A DNA stretch of 64,000 nucleotides from the NCBI RefSeq assembly GCF_029537485.1, contig NZ_JARPUS010000001.1, positions 372,001 through 436,000 on the forward strand. Direction: 5' to 3'. Positions 46,803 through 56,921 of the stretch are shown here, piece after piece. The number at the start of each line of letters is the position of its first letter. Position 1 is the first letter of the stretch. This DNA is from Pseudomonas sp. GOM6. Its GTDB lineage: Bacteria; Pseudomonadota; Gammaproteobacteria; Pseudomonadales; Pseudomonadaceae. The notes below the pieces were generated by a model. That model had not been told where the DNA came from. It searched no databases and worked only from the letters and a program-made list of their open reading frames with translations. The translations under genes and the position numbers were made by a program.

Positions 46803-48236
46803 TCAGTCGTCGCCGTCGTCGTCGTCGCCGCCATCGACCTTCATGCCCAGCTCCTTGATCTTGCGGGTCAGGGTATTGCGGCCCCAGCCCAGCAGTACGG
46901 CGGCATCGCGGCGGCGCCCGGCGGTGTGCTTGAGGGCCGTCTCGATCATGATCCGCTCGAAGGCCGGTACGGCGCTGTCGAGCAGGCTGGACTGGCCGCG
47001 CGCCAGCGCCTGGTCGGCCCACTGGCGCAGGCCCTGCTCCCAGTTGGTGGCCGGGGCGTTTTCCTGCGGCTGGGTCAGCAGTTCCGGTGGCAGGTCATCG
47101 ACATGCACCTCGCGCCCGGAGGCCATCACGGTGATCCAGCGGCAGGTGTTCTCCAGCTGGCGTACGTTGCCGGGCCAGGGCAGGTGCTTGAGGTAATCCT
47201 CGGTCTCGCTCTTCAGCAGCTTGGGCTCCACCGCCAGCTCCTGGGCGGCCCGGGCGAGGAAGTGGCGGGCCAGGGTGGGGATGTCCTCGCGGCGATCGGC
47301 CAGGCGCGGGATATGGATACGGATCACGTTGAGGCGGTGGAACAGGTCCTCGCGAAACTTGCCGGCCTGCACCAGGGATTCGAGGTTCTGGTGGGTGGCG
47401 GCGATGATGCGCACATCAACCTTGACCGGCGTATGGCCCCCGACCCGGTAGAACTCGCCATCGGCCAGCACGCGCAGCAGGCGGGTCTGGGTGTCGGCCG
47501 GCATATCGCCGATCTCATCGAGGAACAGGGTGCCGCCGTCGGCCTGCTCGAAGCGCCCGCGGCGCTGGTTGGCGGCGCCGGTGAAAGCGCCTTTCTCATG
47601 GCCGAACAGCTCGGACTCCATCAGGTCCTTGGGAATCGCCGCCATGTTCAGCGCGATGAACGGCGCCGCCGCGCGTGGGCTGTGACGGTGCAGGGCGTGG
47701 GCGACCAGTTCTTTACCGGTACCCGACTCGCCGTTGATCAGCACGGTGATATTGGAGTGGGAGAGGCGGCCGATGGCGCGGAACACCTCCTGCATCGCCG
47801 GTGCTTCACCGATGATTTCCGGAGTACGGCTCAATGCCGCCGGGGCTTCCAGGCCCTGCTGCTCCTGGGCGTGCTGGTTGGCGCGCTTGACCAGGGATAC
47901 GGCCTCGTCGACGTCGAACGGCTTGGGCAGGTACTCGAAGGCGCCACCCTGGTAAGAGGCGACCGCGCTGTCCAGGTCGGAGTGGGCGGTCATGATGATC
48001 ACCGGCAGGCGCGGGTGCAGGTCACGGATCTGCGCCAGCAGGTCGAGGCCGCTGGCACCGGGCATGCGGATGTCGGAGATGATCACGTCCGGCTGCTGGC
48101 GGCTCAGCTTGCTCAGCACGCCGTCGGCGCTGTCGAAACTCTGGGTGGTCATGCCCTCCTGCTGCAGGGCCTTTTCCAGCACCCAACGGATGGAGCGGTC
48201 GTCATCGACGATCCAGACGGTTTCACTGCGGCTCAT
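46803..48236 (-). CDS. ntrC: Nitrogen regulation response regulator NtrC (NR-I)
   Basis: Sigma-54 activator of 477 residues. Receiver domain with phosphoacceptor Asp55 (IISDIRMPG). AAA+ domain: GESGTGKE, GAFTGA for sigma-54 contact, and a WPGNVRQLEN arginine-finger region. C-terminal FIS-type HTH (AAVLLGWGRNTLTRKIKEL) binds TGCACCA-N3-TGGTGCA sites. An Asp-rich tail (GGDDDDGDD) ends the protein. Its ATG overlaps the ntrB stop by 4 bp (ATGA), so the pair is translationally coupled. The frame open to 48305 upstream is inside ntrB and not used. Confidence 0.96.
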   Translation of the reverse strand: MSRSETVWIVDDDRSIRWVLEKALQQEGMTTQSFDSADGVLSKLSRQQPDVIISDIRMPGASGLDLLAQIRDLHPRLPVIIMTAHSDLDSAVASYQGGAFEYLPKPFDVDEAVSLVKRANQHAQEQQGLEAPAALSRTPEIIGEAPAMQEVFRAIGRLSHSNITVLINGESGTGKELVAHALHRHSPRAAAPFIALNMAAIPKDLMESELFGHEKGAFTGAANQRRGRFEQADGGTLFLDEIGDMPADTQTRLLRVLADGEFYRVGGHTPVKVDVRIIAATHQNLESLVQAGKFREDLFHRLNVIRIHIPRLADRREDIPTLARHFLARAAQELAVEPKLLKSETEDYLKHLPWPGNVRQLENTCRWITVMASGREVHVDDLPPELLTQPQENAPATNWEQGLRQWADQALARGQSSLLDSAVPAFERIMIETALKHTAGRRRDAAVLLGWGRNTLTRKIKELGMKVDGGDDDDGDD

Positions 48237-49315
48237 GTGTGCATGGCTCCTTGTTCCAGCGGCAGGAAGATCGAGAACACGGTATGGCCGGGATGGCTCT
48301 CGCACTCGATCAGGCCCTGATGCTGACTGATGATGTTCTGGGTGATGGCCAGGCCCAGTCCGGTGCCATCCGGACGACCACTGACCATGGGGTAGAAGAT
48401 GGTTTCCTGCATGTCCTGCGGAATACCGGGGCCGTTGTCGATGATCTCCATCTTCACCACCAGGCGGTGGCGGGTGTGGCCGATGGTGAACTGGCGCAGG
48501 GTGCGCGTGCGCAGGCTGATGCGGCCCAGGCGCAGGTCGCTCTGTGCAGACAGCGCCTGCAGGGCGTTGCGCACGATGTTGAGGACGGCCTGGATCATCT
48601 GCTCGCGGTCGATCAGCACGTCCGGAATGCTCGGATCGTAGTCGCGCACCAGGGTGATGCTGCCCTGGCTTTCGGCCTCGATCAGACTGGCGACGCGCTC
48701 CAGCACCTCGTGGACGTTGGTCATTGCCAGTGACGGCAGCTTGTTCGAGCCGAGCATGCGGTCAACCAGGTTACGCAGGCGGTCGGCTTCCTCGATGATC
48801 ACGTTGGTGTAGTCGCGCAGGCCCTCGTTGGGCAACTCGCGGGCCAGCAACTGGGCCGCGCCACGGATGCCGCCGAGCGGGTTCTTGATCTCGTGGGCCA
48901 GGCCGCGGACCAGCAGCTTGGTGGTCTCCTGCTTGGACAGCTGCGCCTCTTCCTTGGTGATGCGCAGCAGGCGGTCGCGCGGGTGTACTTCCAGCAGCAG
49001 CAGGGTCTTGCCGGCGCTGAGGATCGGCGTCACGGCATAGTCGACGGTCAGCGTCTGGCCATTGAGCGCGGTGAGCATGGCCTCACGCTTGGTGAACGGA
49101 TGGGCGTGCTCAACGGCCTGGCGCAGCGAGCTGAGTGCTTCCGGTGATTCGGTGAACAGTTCGCTGATGAACTGGCCGTGGCTACGCTGGCCGCTGACTG
49201 CCAGCAGCATTTCCGCCGCCGGATTCATGTACTCCAGGCACAACTCGGCGTTGAGCAGGATGGTGGCGGTGGTCAGGTTGTCCAGCAGTAGGCGATGCAG
49301 TGCGTCGTTGATCAT
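48233..49315 (-). CDS. ntrB: Nitrogen regulation sensor kinase NtrB (NR-II)
   Basis: Cytosolic histidine kinase of 360 residues, normally controlled by PII; it phosphorylates NtrC under nitrogen limitation. PAS domain at ~10-110; H box GLAHEIKNPLGG with His141; N box NIVRNALQA; and the G boxes DNGPGIP and GTGLGLAI. Start at ATG 49315 (MINDALHRLL); the frame before it is not conserved. It is followed by ntrC with a 4-bp overlap. An NtrC-like operator lies 163 bp upstream. Confidence 0.95.
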   Translation of the reverse strand: MINDALHRLLLDNLTTATILLNAELCLEYMNPAAEMLLAVSGQRSHGQFISELFTESPEALSSLRQAVEHAHPFTKREAMLTALNGQTLTVDYAVTPILSAGKTLLLLEVHPRDRLLRITKEEAQLSKQETTKLLVRGLAHEIKNPLGGIRGAAQLLARELPNEGLRDYTNVIIEEADRLRNLVDRMLGSNKLPSLAMTNVHEVLERVASLIEAESQGSITLVRDYDPSIPDVLIDREQMIQAVLNIVRNALQALSAQSDLRLGRISLRTRTLRQFTIGHTRHRLVVKMEIIDNGPGIPQDMQETIFYPMVSGRPDGTGLGLAITQNIISQHQGLIECESHPGHTVFSIFLPLEQGAMHT

Positions 49316-49477
49316 GGCAGGGTCCTGGCAATGGGCAGGAAAATGCAAGAAGCAAACCAAAGCCCCGAAAAGACGCGTGGTTTTTGCTGCAGGCGCGGGT
49401 CAGGCCATGTTTCGGCGCAGCTGCTGGCGCTGCGAGTGAACCAAAACAGGGAGAGCATAGATCTCGGTGCATTCTTA

Positions 49478-49494
49478 TGCACCGATTTGGTGCC
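49478..49494 (-). promoter_or_regulatory. NtrC-binding site upstream of ntrB
   Basis: TGCACCG-ATT-TGGTGCC fits the NtrC consensus TGCACCA-N3-TGGTGCA at 12 of 14 defined positions. It overlaps a second inverted pair GGTGCAT-TCTT-ATGCACC (49466-49483). Suggests autoregulation of ntrBC. Confidence 0.65.
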
Positions 49495-49497
49495 TGA

Positions 49498-50121
49498 TCA
49501 AATGAAGGGCACGAAGGGGATGTCTCTGGGTTCTTTGGGTTTGTCTGCGATCGGGCACTCCGGGCGTACGCCCCAGTCGCCTTTTTTGCACGGATTGGTG
49601 CGGCGTTTCTCGGCCAGCGAGATGCGTTTCATGTGAAAGGGTTGGCTGGGCGTGCGTTCGACGATGCGGCCCTGACTGTCGATGATTTCCACGGAAATCT
49701 GGTGGGTGCCGCGGTCGATGTTTTCCAGCGGGAATACCGGGCTGCGGCCAGTCTCACCGGAGGGTTGGCCGTCCAGGATCAGGCGGAAGCTATGCCCAGC
49801 GTGCAGGGAAGGGTCGCTGCTGGCAGTGACGATCAGGTTGCCGGCCGGATCGCGAATGGTGGCATCGGGCTCGGGCACCAGGATGCGCAGCACGTCATAG
49901 GCCGGCTCGACCCGTGTGGTTGGGTAGGCCGGTATGGCGGCTGGCGGAGCCTGAGTGGGCGCCATTTTATTACTCGGTGCAATCTCCACCCGCTGGGCCT
50001 TTTCCGAGGGCGGCTGGTCGGTGAACACCCGGTTGCCCTCGGCGTCGATATAGGTGTAGACCCCGGCGTGTGCGGGCAGGCAGAGCAGGCCAACTAGCAG
50101 GCAGAACAACAGGCGGGGCAT
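49498..50121 (-). CDS. DUF4124-containing secreted protein (1)
   Basis: Encodes 207 residues: signal peptide (LFCLLVGLLCLPAHA), then the DUF4124 motif GVYTYIDAEGNRVFTDQPP, and a C-terminal beta-sandwich-like part (FRLILDGQPSGE and IDRGTHQISVEIIDSQG). The gene lies 182 bp upstream of ntrB on the same strand. Its function is unknown. A homologous neighbour (next entry) has the same architecture, indicating tandem duplication. In PAO1 two such genes occupy this place (PA5122-PA5123). Confidence 0.86.
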   Translation of the reverse strand: MPRLLFCLLVGLLCLPAHAGVYTYIDAEGNRVFTDQPPSEKAQRVEIAPSNKMAPTQAPPAAIPAYPTTRVEPAYDVLRILVPEPDATIRDPAGNLIVTASSDPSLHAGHSFRLILDGQPSGETGRSPVFPLENIDRGTHQISVEIIDSQGRIVERTPSQPFHMKRISLAEKRRTNPCKKGDWGVRPECPIADKPKEPRDIPFVPFI

Positions 50122-50136
50122 GGGGCTCCTTGGTGA

Positions 50137-50688
50137 TCAGGGCGTGCGGGGTGTGGGTTTGGGGGGCGTGACGCGTGCCGGGCTGTTGGTGCTGATGCGC
50201 TGCACGGTAAAGATCACCGGTGCGCTCTGTTGTACCTGGCGTTCACCGCTGAGTACTTCTACAGCCAGACTATGTTCGCCACGGTCGACATTGACCACCT
50301 GCAGGCGCGGTACGTTGCTCGGTTGGCCGTAGGGTTGGCCATCCAGCAGCAGGCGTAGCCGATGCCCCGGCATCAGGCGTGGAACGATGTTGACGTTAAC
50401 GCTGAAGGTGCCGTTGTTGGCACGCAGGGCTTCTTCGCTGGGCAGGTCGGTCAGCTCCAGCGCCTGGTAGGGTGGGCCGCTGGCCTCGGGCTCTGCCGAT
50501 TGCGCTGGAACGACGGGCTTCTGTGATTCCACCGTATTGGTCGGCGGCAGGCTCACGGCTTCCGTGCTCTGGCCTTCCGGTGGCTGGTTGGTGAACACAG
50601 TGTTGCCGTTGGCATCGGTGTATTTGTAGATCTGGGCGGCGGCCGGCAAGGCCAGGGCGCAGAGCAGGCAGGCAGTAAGCAGGCGCAT
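50137..50688 (-). CDS. DUF4124-containing secreted protein (2)
   Basis: Encodes 183 residues from the ATG at 50688. The signal peptide ends near ALPAAA, followed by QIYKYTDANGNTVFTNQPPE. A C-terminal part shares LRLLLDGQPYGQ and NVDRGEHSLAVEVL with the gene just downstream. The two are 15 bp apart and co-directional, with glnA upstream; glnA has its own terminator, so they are a separate unit. Function unknown. Confidence 0.86.
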   Translation of the reverse strand: MRLLTACLLCALALPAAAQIYKYTDANGNTVFTNQPPEGQSTEAVSLPPTNTVESQKPVVPAQSAEPEASGPPYQALELTDLPSEEALRANNGTFSVNVNIVPRLMPGHRLRLLLDGQPYGQPSNVPRLQVVNVDRGEHSLAVEVLSGERQVQQSAPVIFTVQRISTNSPARVTPPKPTPRTP

Positions 50689-50787
50689 CGTCAGGCTCCT
50701 GAGTGATCCTGCGGCAAGAGTTGCATCGCAGCTGCGGGTTGGCAAGCGGCGCGGCGGTGGGGCGTGGTCTGGTGCAACAAAATGGCA

Positions 50788-50820
50788 GAAAAAAAGAGGC
50801 CTCCCGAAGGAGGCCTCTTT
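50788..50820 (-). terminator. Intrinsic terminator of glnA
   Basis: Perfect 12-bp stem (50793-50804 / 50809-50820, loop CGAA) followed by a long T run on the minus strand, 15 bp past the glnA stop. Confidence 0.9.
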
Positions 50821-50835
50821 ACTAACCGCGATGGA

Positions 50836-52242
50836 TTAGACGCTGTAGTACAGGTCGTATTCCAGCGGGTGTACGAAGGTGCGTACTTTGATTTCTTCTT
50901 CGGACTTCAGCTCGATGTAGGCATCGATGAAGTCGTCGGAGAACACGCCGCCCTTGGTCAGGAACGCACGGCCCTTGTCCAGCTCTTCCAGCGCTTCCTT
51001 CAGGCTGCCGCATACCTGCGGGATGTTGGCAGCTTCTTCCGGCGGCAGGTCGTACAGGTTCTTGTCGGCAGCATCGCCGGGGTGAATCTTGTTCTGGATA
51101 CCGTCCAGACCGGCCATCAGCAGTGCAGCGAAGGCCAGGTACGGGTTGGCAGCCGGGTCCGGGAAGCGCGCTTCGATGCGGCGGGCTTTCGGGCTGGAAA
51201 CGTACGGGATACGGATCGAGGCGGAACGGTTGCGAGCCGAGTAGGCCAGCATGACCGGAGCTTCGAAGCCCGGCACCAGACGCTTGTAGGAGTTGGTGGA
51301 CGGGTTGGTGAAGCCGTTCAGGGCCTTACCGTGCTTGATGATGCCGCCGATGAAGTACAGGGCGGTGTCGGACAGGCCGGCATAGCCTTCGCCAGCGAAG
51401 GTGTTCTTGCCATCTTTGGAGATGGACATGTGCACGTGCATACCCGAACCGTTGTCGCCGTACAGCGGCTTCGGCATGAAGGTAGCAGTCTTGCCGTAGG
51501 CGTCGGCCACGTTGTGTACGCAGTACTTCAGGGTCTGAACTTCGTCAGCCTTGGCCACCAGGGTGTTGAACTTCACGCCGATTTCGTTCTGACCGGCAGT
51601 GGCCACTTCGTGGTGGTGCACTTCAACGACCAGGCCCATTTCTTCCAGGGCGTTGCACATGGCGGTACGGATTTCGTGGTCGTGGTCGACCGGCGGAACC
51701 GGGAAGTAGCCACCTTTGACGGCCGGGCGGTGACCCTTGTTGCCGCCTTCGACGTCGCCGTCGGTCATCCAGGCAGCCTGTTCGGAGAAGATCTTGAACA
51801 TGGAGCCGGAGATGTCGGACTTGAACTTCACTTCGTCGAAGATGAAGAACTCAGGCTCCGGGCCGACGAATACGGTGTCACCGATACCGGTGGTCTTCAG
51901 GTATTCCTCGGCGCGCTTGGCGATGGAGCGCGGGTCACGGTCGTAGCCTTGCATGGTGCTCGGCTCGATGATGTTGCAGACGATGATGACGGTCGGCTCT
52001 TCGGTGAACGGGTCCAGCACGGCGGTTTCGTCGACCGGCTGCAGGATCATGTCGGAGGCTTCGATGCCTTTCCAGCCGTGGATGGAGGAGCCGTCGAACA
52101 TCTTGCCGTGCTCGAAGAAATCTTCGTCCAGGGCGTCACGGGCCGGCATGGTCACGTGCTGCTGCTTGCCCTTGGTGTCGGTGAAGCGCAGGTCAACCCA
52201 CTTCACGTCGTGTTCTTTGATCAGTTGAATCGCCTTCGACAT
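50836..52242 (-). CDS. glnA: Glutamine synthetase type I
   Basis: Central ammonium-assimilating enzyme, a dodecamer of 468-residue subunits. Signature motifs: [29 protein letters not shown] for ATP binding, and [10 protein letters not shown], whose Tyr is the adenylylation site (so GS-I-beta, controlled by GlnE). Start ATG 52242 has GGAGG upstream. The leader carries a sigma-54 promoter with two NtrC sites, so nitrogen limitation should activate it through the ntrBC genes 3.3 kb away. Confidence 0.97.
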   Translation of the reverse strand: MSKAIQLIKEHDVKWVDLRFTDTKGKQQHVTMPARDALDEDFFEHGKMFDGSSIHGWKGIEASDMILQPVDETAVLDPFTEEPTVIIVCNIIEPSTMQGYDRDPRSIAKRAEEYLKTTGIGDTVFVGPEPEFFIFDEVKFKSDISGSMFKIFSEQAAWMTDGDVEGGNKGHRPAVKGGYFPVPPVDHDHEIRTAMCNALEEMGLVVEVHHHEVATAGQNEIGVKFNTLVAKADEVQTLKYCVHNVADAYGKTATFMPKPLYGDNGSGMHVHMSISKDGKNTFAGEGYAGLSDTALYFIGGIIKHGKALNGFTNPSTNSYKRLVPGFEAPVMLAYSARNRSASIRIPYVSSPKARRIEARFPDPAANPYLAFAALLMAGLDGIQNKIHPGDAADKNLYDLPPEEAANIPQVCGSLKEALEELDKGRAFLTKGGVFSDDFIDAYIELKSEEEIKVRTFVHPLEYDLYYSV

Positions 52243-52343
52243 GCTGTCCTCCAGGTGGAAAGGAGACAGGCACTTACCTGTCTCCGAAAAATTGGCGTAA
52301 GGCCGGGCGCGATAGTCGGCCAGACCTGACTGCCTCACAAGGG

Positions 52344-52359
52344 AGCAAATTGCGTGCCA
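52344..52359 (-). promoter_or_regulatory. Sigma-54 promoter of glnA
   Basis: TGGCAC-GCAAT-TTGCT on the minus strand: -24 element at 52354-52359 and -12 at 52344-52348, an exact consensus match. It lies about 100 bp upstream of the glnA start codon. Confidence 0.92.
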
Positions 52360-52431
52360 GTGCCCCGGAATGGGCAGAATGGCTGCGGCGCAAGGGTGGC
52401 GGGGGCTGAGGCGTTTTTTTGAGCGCTTTTA

Positions 52432-52448
52432 TGCACTTATCTGGTGCT
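52432..52448 (-). promoter_or_regulatory. NtrC site 1 of glnA
   Basis: TGCACTT-ATC-TGGTGCT (written on the + strand) matches the NtrC palindrome TGCACCA-N3-TGGTGCA except at three positions. It is ~73 bp upstream of the -24 box, a usual activator distance. Confidence 0.72.
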
Positions 52449-52462
52449 TTAAAAAATCATTA

Positions 52463-52479
52463 GGCGCCAAATTGGTGCA
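52463..52479 (-). promoter_or_regulatory. NtrC site 2 of glnA
   Basis: GGCGCCA-AAT-TGGTGCA (written on the + strand): the right half is a perfect consensus. It is 31 bp (about three helical turns) from site 1, which suits cooperative NtrC binding. Confidence 0.75.
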
Positions 52480-52500
52480 TTAAACCTGCTTTTGCGGTTT

Positions 52501-52532
52501 TTGGTTAAAGCTTGAGCAATTTCCGCTATAAT
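52501..52532 (+). promoter_or_regulatory. Probable sigma-70 promoter of thiI
   Basis: A perfect TATAAT at 52527-52532, 45 bp before the thiI start. A plausible but weak -35 lies around 52504-52509. It overlaps the far end of the glnA control region, so NtrC occupancy might affect thiI. Confidence 0.5.
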
Positions 52533-52576
52533 CCGCGCCCCTGTTTTTTGGCCTAGCTCCCGGCGCCCGTTTTCCC

Positions 52577-54034
52577 ATGAAACTCATCGTCAAACCCTTC
52601 GCGGAAATCACCATCAAAAGCCGGCCGGTGCGCAAGCAGTTCATCCGCCAGCTGGCCAAGAACATCCGCACGGTGCTGCGCGATCTGGATCCGGCGCTGG
52701 ACGTGCAGGGCGAGTGGGACAACCTTGACCTGATCAGCCAGGTCAGCTCACCGAAGGTGCAGGCCGAGATGTTCGAGCGCCTGCGCAACACGCCGGGCAT
52801 CGCCCACTTCCTCGAAGTGCACGAATATCCCTACGTCGATTTCGATGACACCTTCGAGAAATGCCGTGCCCATTTCGGTGCGCAGATCGCCGGCAAGGTG
52901 TTTGCCGTGCGCTGCAAGCGCGCCGGCAATACCCATGACTTTTCCTCGGTGGAGCTGGCCACCCATGTCGGCAGCCGCCTGCGCCGCGAGTGCGGCGCCG
53001 CGGGTATCGACCTGAAGAAGCCCGAGGTCGAGGCGCGTTTCGAAGTGCGCTACGACCGTTTGCTGATCGTCCACGCCCAGCACGAAGGCCTGGGCGGCTA
53101 CCCGCTGGGCTCGATCGAGCAGACCCTGGTGCTGATGAGCGGCGGCTTCGATTCGACCGTGGCCGCCTACCAGATCATGCGCCGCGGCCTGCTGACCCAC
53201 TTCTGCTTTTTCAACCTCGGTGGTCGTGCCCACGAACTGGGGGTAATGGAGGTGGCGCACTACCTGTGGCAGAAGTACGGCAGCTCGCACCGCGTGCTTT
53301 TTATTAGTGTGCCGTTCGAGGAAGTGGTCGGCGAGATCCTCTCCAAGGTCGACAACAGCCAGATGGGCGTGGTGCTCAAGCGCATGATGCTGCGCGCTTC
53401 CAGCCGTATCGCCGAAGAGTTGCACATCGATGCTCTGGTCACCGGCGAGGCGATCAGCCAGGTCTCCAGCCAGACCCTGCCAAACCTCTCGGTGATCGAC
53501 TCGGTCACCGACACCCTGGTGCTGCGTCCGCTGATCACCGCGCACAAGCAGGACATCATCGACACCGCCACGGCCATTGGCACCGCCGAGTTCGCCAAGA
53601 ATATGCCCGAGTACTGCGGGGTGATCTCGGTCAACCCGACTACCCGTGCCAAGCGCGGCCGCATCGAGCATGAAGAAAGTCTGTTTGATATGGCCGTGCT
53701 CGAGCGCGCCCTGGAGCGCGCCACGCGAGTGACCGTGGACAAGGTCATCGACGAGCTGGGCCAGGATGTGCAGGTCGAGGAAGTGGCCGAGGCGCTGGCC
53801 GGGCAGATCATTATCGACATCCGCCACCCGGATGCCGCCGAGGACGAGCCGTTGGAGTTGCCGGGCATCGAGGTACAGCCTCTGCCGTTCTATGCGCTGA
53901 ACAACAAATTCAAGGAACTGGATGAGACTCGCCAGTACCTGCTGTATTGCGACAAGGGCGTGATGAGTCGCCTGCATGCTCACCATTTGCTCAGTGAGGG
54001 GCATGCCAATGTGCGCGTCTACCGCCCACGCTAG
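52577..54034 (+). CDS. thiI: tRNA 4-thiouridine synthase ThiI
   Basis: Enzyme that makes s4U8 in tRNA and can deliver sulfur for thiamine thiazole synthesis. It has 485 residues. N-terminal THUMP/ferredoxin-like domain, PP-loop [11 protein letters not shown], and a C-terminal rhodanese domain with active-site Cys in [11 protein letters not shown], needed for sulfur transfer. Start ATG 52577 follows a short leader. Its neighbour typA is downstream, as in P. aeruginosa. Confidence 0.96.
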   Translation: MKLIVKPFAEITIKSRPVRKQFIRQLAKNIRTVLRDLDPALDVQGEWDNLDLISQVSSPKVQAEMFERLRNTPGIAHFLEVHEYPYVDFDDTFEKCRAHFGAQIAGKVFAVRCKRAGNTHDFSSVELATHVGSRLRRECGAAGIDLKKPEVEARFEVRYDRLLIVHAQHEGLGGYPLGSIEQTLVLMSGGFDSTVAAYQIMRRGLLTHFCFFNLGGRAHELGVMEVAHYLWQKYGSSHRVLFISVPFEEVVGEILSKVDNSQMGVVLKRMMLRASSRIAEELHIDALVTGEAISQVSSQTLPNLSVIDSVTDTLVLRPLITAHKQDIIDTATAIGTAEFAKNMPEYCGVISVNPTTRAKRGRIEHEESLFDMAVLERALERATRVTVDKVIDELGQDVQVEEVAEALAGQIIIDIRHPDAAEDEPLELPGIEVQPLPFYALNNKFKELDETRQYLLYCDKGVMSRLHAHHLLSEGHANVRVYRPR

Positions 54035-54164
54035 AACCACGCGCCTGCTGGCCGAGGTACGCCGCCGGCGGCCTCCCGACCCGCGCCTGACGTAATCGCC
54101 TATTCACAACGGCCAGGCAGACTGCCAGGCCATAGCTTTCAGAATCCTCAATCGAGACGACATC

Positions 54165-55982
54165 GTGATCGAAAAACTACGCAACATCGCCATCATCGCC
54201 CACGTCGACCATGGCAAGACCACCCTGGTAGACAAGCTGCTGAAGCTCTCCGGCACCCTCGACCGCAAAGAAGCGGAATCCGAGCGCGTGATGGACTCCA
54301 ACGACCAGGAAAAAGAGCGCGGCATTACCATTCTGGCGAAGAACACCGCCATCAAATGGAACGGCTACAACATCAACATCGTCGACACCCCCGGCCACGC
54401 CGACTTCGGCGGTGAGGTTGAGCGCGTGATGTCCATGGTCGACTCCGTGCTGCTGGTGGTCGACGCCCAGGACGGCCCGATGCCGCAGACCCGTTTCGTG
54501 ACCCAGAAGGCGTTCAAGGCCGGCCTGCGTCCGATCGTGGTGGTGAACAAGGTTGACCGTCCGGGCGCGCGTCCGGACTGGGTCATCGACCAGATCTTCG
54601 ACCTGTTCGACAACCTCGGCGCCACCGACGAGCAGCTGGACTTCCCGATCGTCTACGCCTCGGCCCTGAACGGCATCGCCGGCATGGACCACGAGAAGAT
54701 GGACGACAACATGGATGCCCTGTTCCAGGCCATCATCGACCACGTACCGGCCCCGGACGTTGACGTCGACGGCCCGTTCCAGATGCAGATCTCCCAGCTG
54801 GACTACAACAGCTTCCTCGGCGTGATCGGCATCGGCCGCATCGCGCGCGGCAAGATCAAGGCCAACACCCCGGTGGTGGCCATCAGCGACGACGGCTCTA
54901 AGCGCAACGGTCGTATCCTCAAGATCATGGGCCACTCCGGCCTGCAGCGCGTGGAAGTGGCCGAAGCCGAAGCCGGCGACATCGTCTGCGTCTCGGGTAT
55001 GGACGAGCTGTTCATCTCCGACACCCTGTGCGACCCGCAGCACGTCGAAGCGCGTCCGCCGCTGACCGTCGACCAGCCGACCGTGAGCATGACCTTCCAG
55101 GTCAACGACTCGCCGTTCGCCGGTAAGGAAGGCAAGTTCGTCACCAGCCGCAACATCAAGGACCGTCTGGACAAGGAACTGCTGCACAACGTGGCCCTGC
55201 GCGTTGACGCTGGCGACTCCGCCGAGAAGTTCAAGGTTTCCGGTCGTGGTGAGCTGCACCTGTCGGTCCTGATCGAAACCATGCGCCGCGAAGGCTTCGA
55301 GATGGCCGTGGGCCGTCCGGAAGTGGTGATCATCGAGAAGGACGGCGAGAAGCAGGAGCCGTACGAGAACGTCACCATCGACATCGAAGAACAGCACCAG
55401 GGTGCAGTGATGGAGCAGATGGGTCTGCGCAAGGGCGATCTGACCAACATGATCCCCGACGGCAAGGGCCGTATTCGCCTGGAATACACCATTCCGGCGC
55501 GTGGCCTGATCGGCTTCCGTAACAACTTCCTGACCCTGACCTCGGGCAGCGGCATCCTGACCTCGACCTTCAGCCACTACGGCGCGATCAAGGCCGGTGA
55601 AGTCAGCAACCGCCAGAACGGCGTGCTGGTCTCGATGGCCACCGGTACCGCGCTGACCTACTCGCTGGAAACCCTGCAGAGCCGTGGCAAGCTGTTCCTG
55701 AGCCCGGGCGACGAGATCTACGAAGGCCAGCTGGCCGGCATCCACAGCCGTGACAACGACCTGGTGATCAACCCGACCAAGGGCAAGAAGCTCGACAACA
55801 TGCGTGCTTCCGGCAAGGACGAGGTCATTGCCCTGGTTCCGCCGATCAAGTTCACCCTCGAGCAGGCGCTGGAATTCATCGCCGATGACGAGCTGGTGGA
55901 AGTGACGCCGAAGTCGATCCGTCTGCGCAAGAAGATGCTCAATGAGAACGACCGCAAGCGCTACGAGCGCAGCAAGGTCTAA
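54165..55982 (+). CDS. typA: TypA/BipA ribosome-binding GTPase
   Basis: Translational GTPase of 605 residues, involved in 50S assembly and stress or low-temperature growth. It starts at GTG 54165 with [20 protein letters not shown] (G1). G3 is [10 protein letters not shown] and G4 [13 protein letters not shown]-like domains II, III and V follow, and the C-terminal BipA-specific domain ends KRYERSKV. No ribosomal RNA-processing partner is adjacent. A strong terminator follows. Confidence 0.96.
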   Translation: MIEKLRNIAIIAHVDHGKTTLVDKLLKLSGTLDRKEAESERVMDSNDQEKERGITILAKNTAIKWNGYNINIVDTPGHADFGGEVERVMSMVDSVLLVVDAQDGPMPQTRFVTQKAFKAGLRPIVVVNKVDRPGARPDWVIDQIFDLFDNLGATDEQLDFPIVYASALNGIAGMDHEKMDDNMDALFQAIIDHVPAPDVDVDGPFQMQISQLDYNSFLGVIGIGRIARGKIKANTPVVAISDDGSKRNGRILKIMGHSGLQRVEVAEAEAGDIVCVSGMDELFISDTLCDPQHVEARPPLTVDQPTVSMTFQVNDSPFAGKEGKFVTSRNIKDRLDKELLHNVALRVDAGDSAEKFKVSGRGELHLSVLIETMRREGFEMAVGRPEVVIIEKDGEKQEPYENVTIDIEEQHQGAVMEQMGLRKGDLTNMIPDGKGRIRLEYTIPARGLIGFRNNFLTLTSGSGILTSTFSHYGAIKAGEVSNRQNGVLVSMATGTALTYSLETLQSRGKLFLSPGDEIYEGQLAGIHSRDNDLVINPTKGKKLDNMRASGKDEVIALVPPIKFTLEQALEFIADDELVEVTPKSIRLRKKMLNENDRKRYERSKV

Positions 55983-56000
55983 GTCTCGCGCAGTGAATGA

Positions 56001-56038
56001 AAGCCCCCGGCGGAGTGATCCCCGGGGGCTTTTTCTTT
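56001..56038. terminator. Intrinsic terminator of typA
   Basis: 10-bp stem AAGCCCCCGG / CCGGGGGCTT (56001-56010 / 56022-56031) with an 11-base loop and a T-rich tail TTTCTTT. It is shared with the convergent DMT gene. Confidence 0.88.
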
Positions 56039-56912
56039 AGCGGTGCAGCAAAGCGCTTTGGGGCGCTACGCGTTGAGCGAGCTGGCCGAGCCAGACGCTG
56101 CCCAGTACGACGAGCATGCCCAGTAGCTGCAGCGGGCTGAGGCTCTGCTGCAACAGCCCCCAGCCGAGCAGTACGGCACTGACCGGGCTGAGGAAGCCCA
56201 GCGAGGACACTGTCGCCGGTTCCAGGCGGGCGATGCCGCGGAACCACAGCAGGTAGGTGAAGGCGGCGCCGATCAGGCTCAGGTAGGCGATGCCGGCCAG
56301 GTTGGCCAGCGACAGGCTCGGTGGCGTCGGCTCCAGCAGCAGAACCAGGGGGATCAGCAGCACGCCGCCAGCCACCAGTTGCCAGGCGGTGAAGGTCAGG
56401 GTCGAGGTCGGCGGCTGCCAGCGACGGCTGAGCACCACACCCAGCGCCATGGATAGCGCACTGAGCAGGCCAGCGGCGATGCCGAGCGGGTCCAGTGTCG
56501 CCTGAGGTGTGAGCACCAGTAGCGCTACGCCGAACATTCCCGCCAGCGCGCCGACGATGGCCAGGCTGCGGATGGGCGTGCCCAGGCTCAGGCGGGCCAG
56601 CCCGATCACCAGCAGCGGCTGCAGGGCGCCGAGGGTGGCGGCGACCCCGCCGGGCAGGCGATAGGCGGCGACGAACAGCAGGCTCCAGAACAGCGAGAAG
56701 TTCAGCGCGCCGAGCAGGAATACGCGGCCCCACCAGCGTCCCTGTGGCAGCTGGCGCACCAGCACGAGCAGCAACAGGCCTGCCGGTAGGGCGCGCAGCA
56801 GGGCCATGGTCAGCGGATAATCCGGCGGCAACAGCAGCGTGGTGACCACGTAAGTGCTGCCCCAGATCGCCGGGGCAAGGGCGGTGAGCAGAAGATCGGT
56901 CGAGCGGCTCAT
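56037..56912 (-). CDS. EamA-family drug/metabolite (DMT) exporter
   Basis: Inner-membrane protein of 291 residues with ten predicted hydrophobic segments arranged as two EamA repeats. The first repeat starts APAIWGSTYVVTT and LLPPDYPLTMALLRALPAG; the second includes ATVSSLGFLSPVSAVLLGW. Substrates are metabolites or drugs, unknown here. The stop codon lies in the tail of the typA terminator. It is co-directional with the nitroreductase gene 9 bp upstream, so they form an operon. Confidence 0.88.
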   Translation of the reverse strand: MSRSTDLLLTALAPAIWGSTYVVTTLLLPPDYPLTMALLRALPAGLLLLVLVRQLPQGRWWGRVFLLGALNFSLFWSLLFVAAYRLPGGVAATLGALQPLLVIGLARLSLGTPIRSLAIVGALAGMFGVALLVLTPQATLDPLGIAAGLLSALSMALGVVLSRRWQPPTSTLTFTAWQLVAGGVLLIPLVLLLEPTPPSLSLANLAGIAYLSLIGAAFTYLLWFRGIARLEPATVSSLGFLSPVSAVLLGWGLLQQSLSPLQLLGMLVVLGSVWLGQLAQRVAPQSALLHR

Positions 56913-56921
56913 GACGTTACC

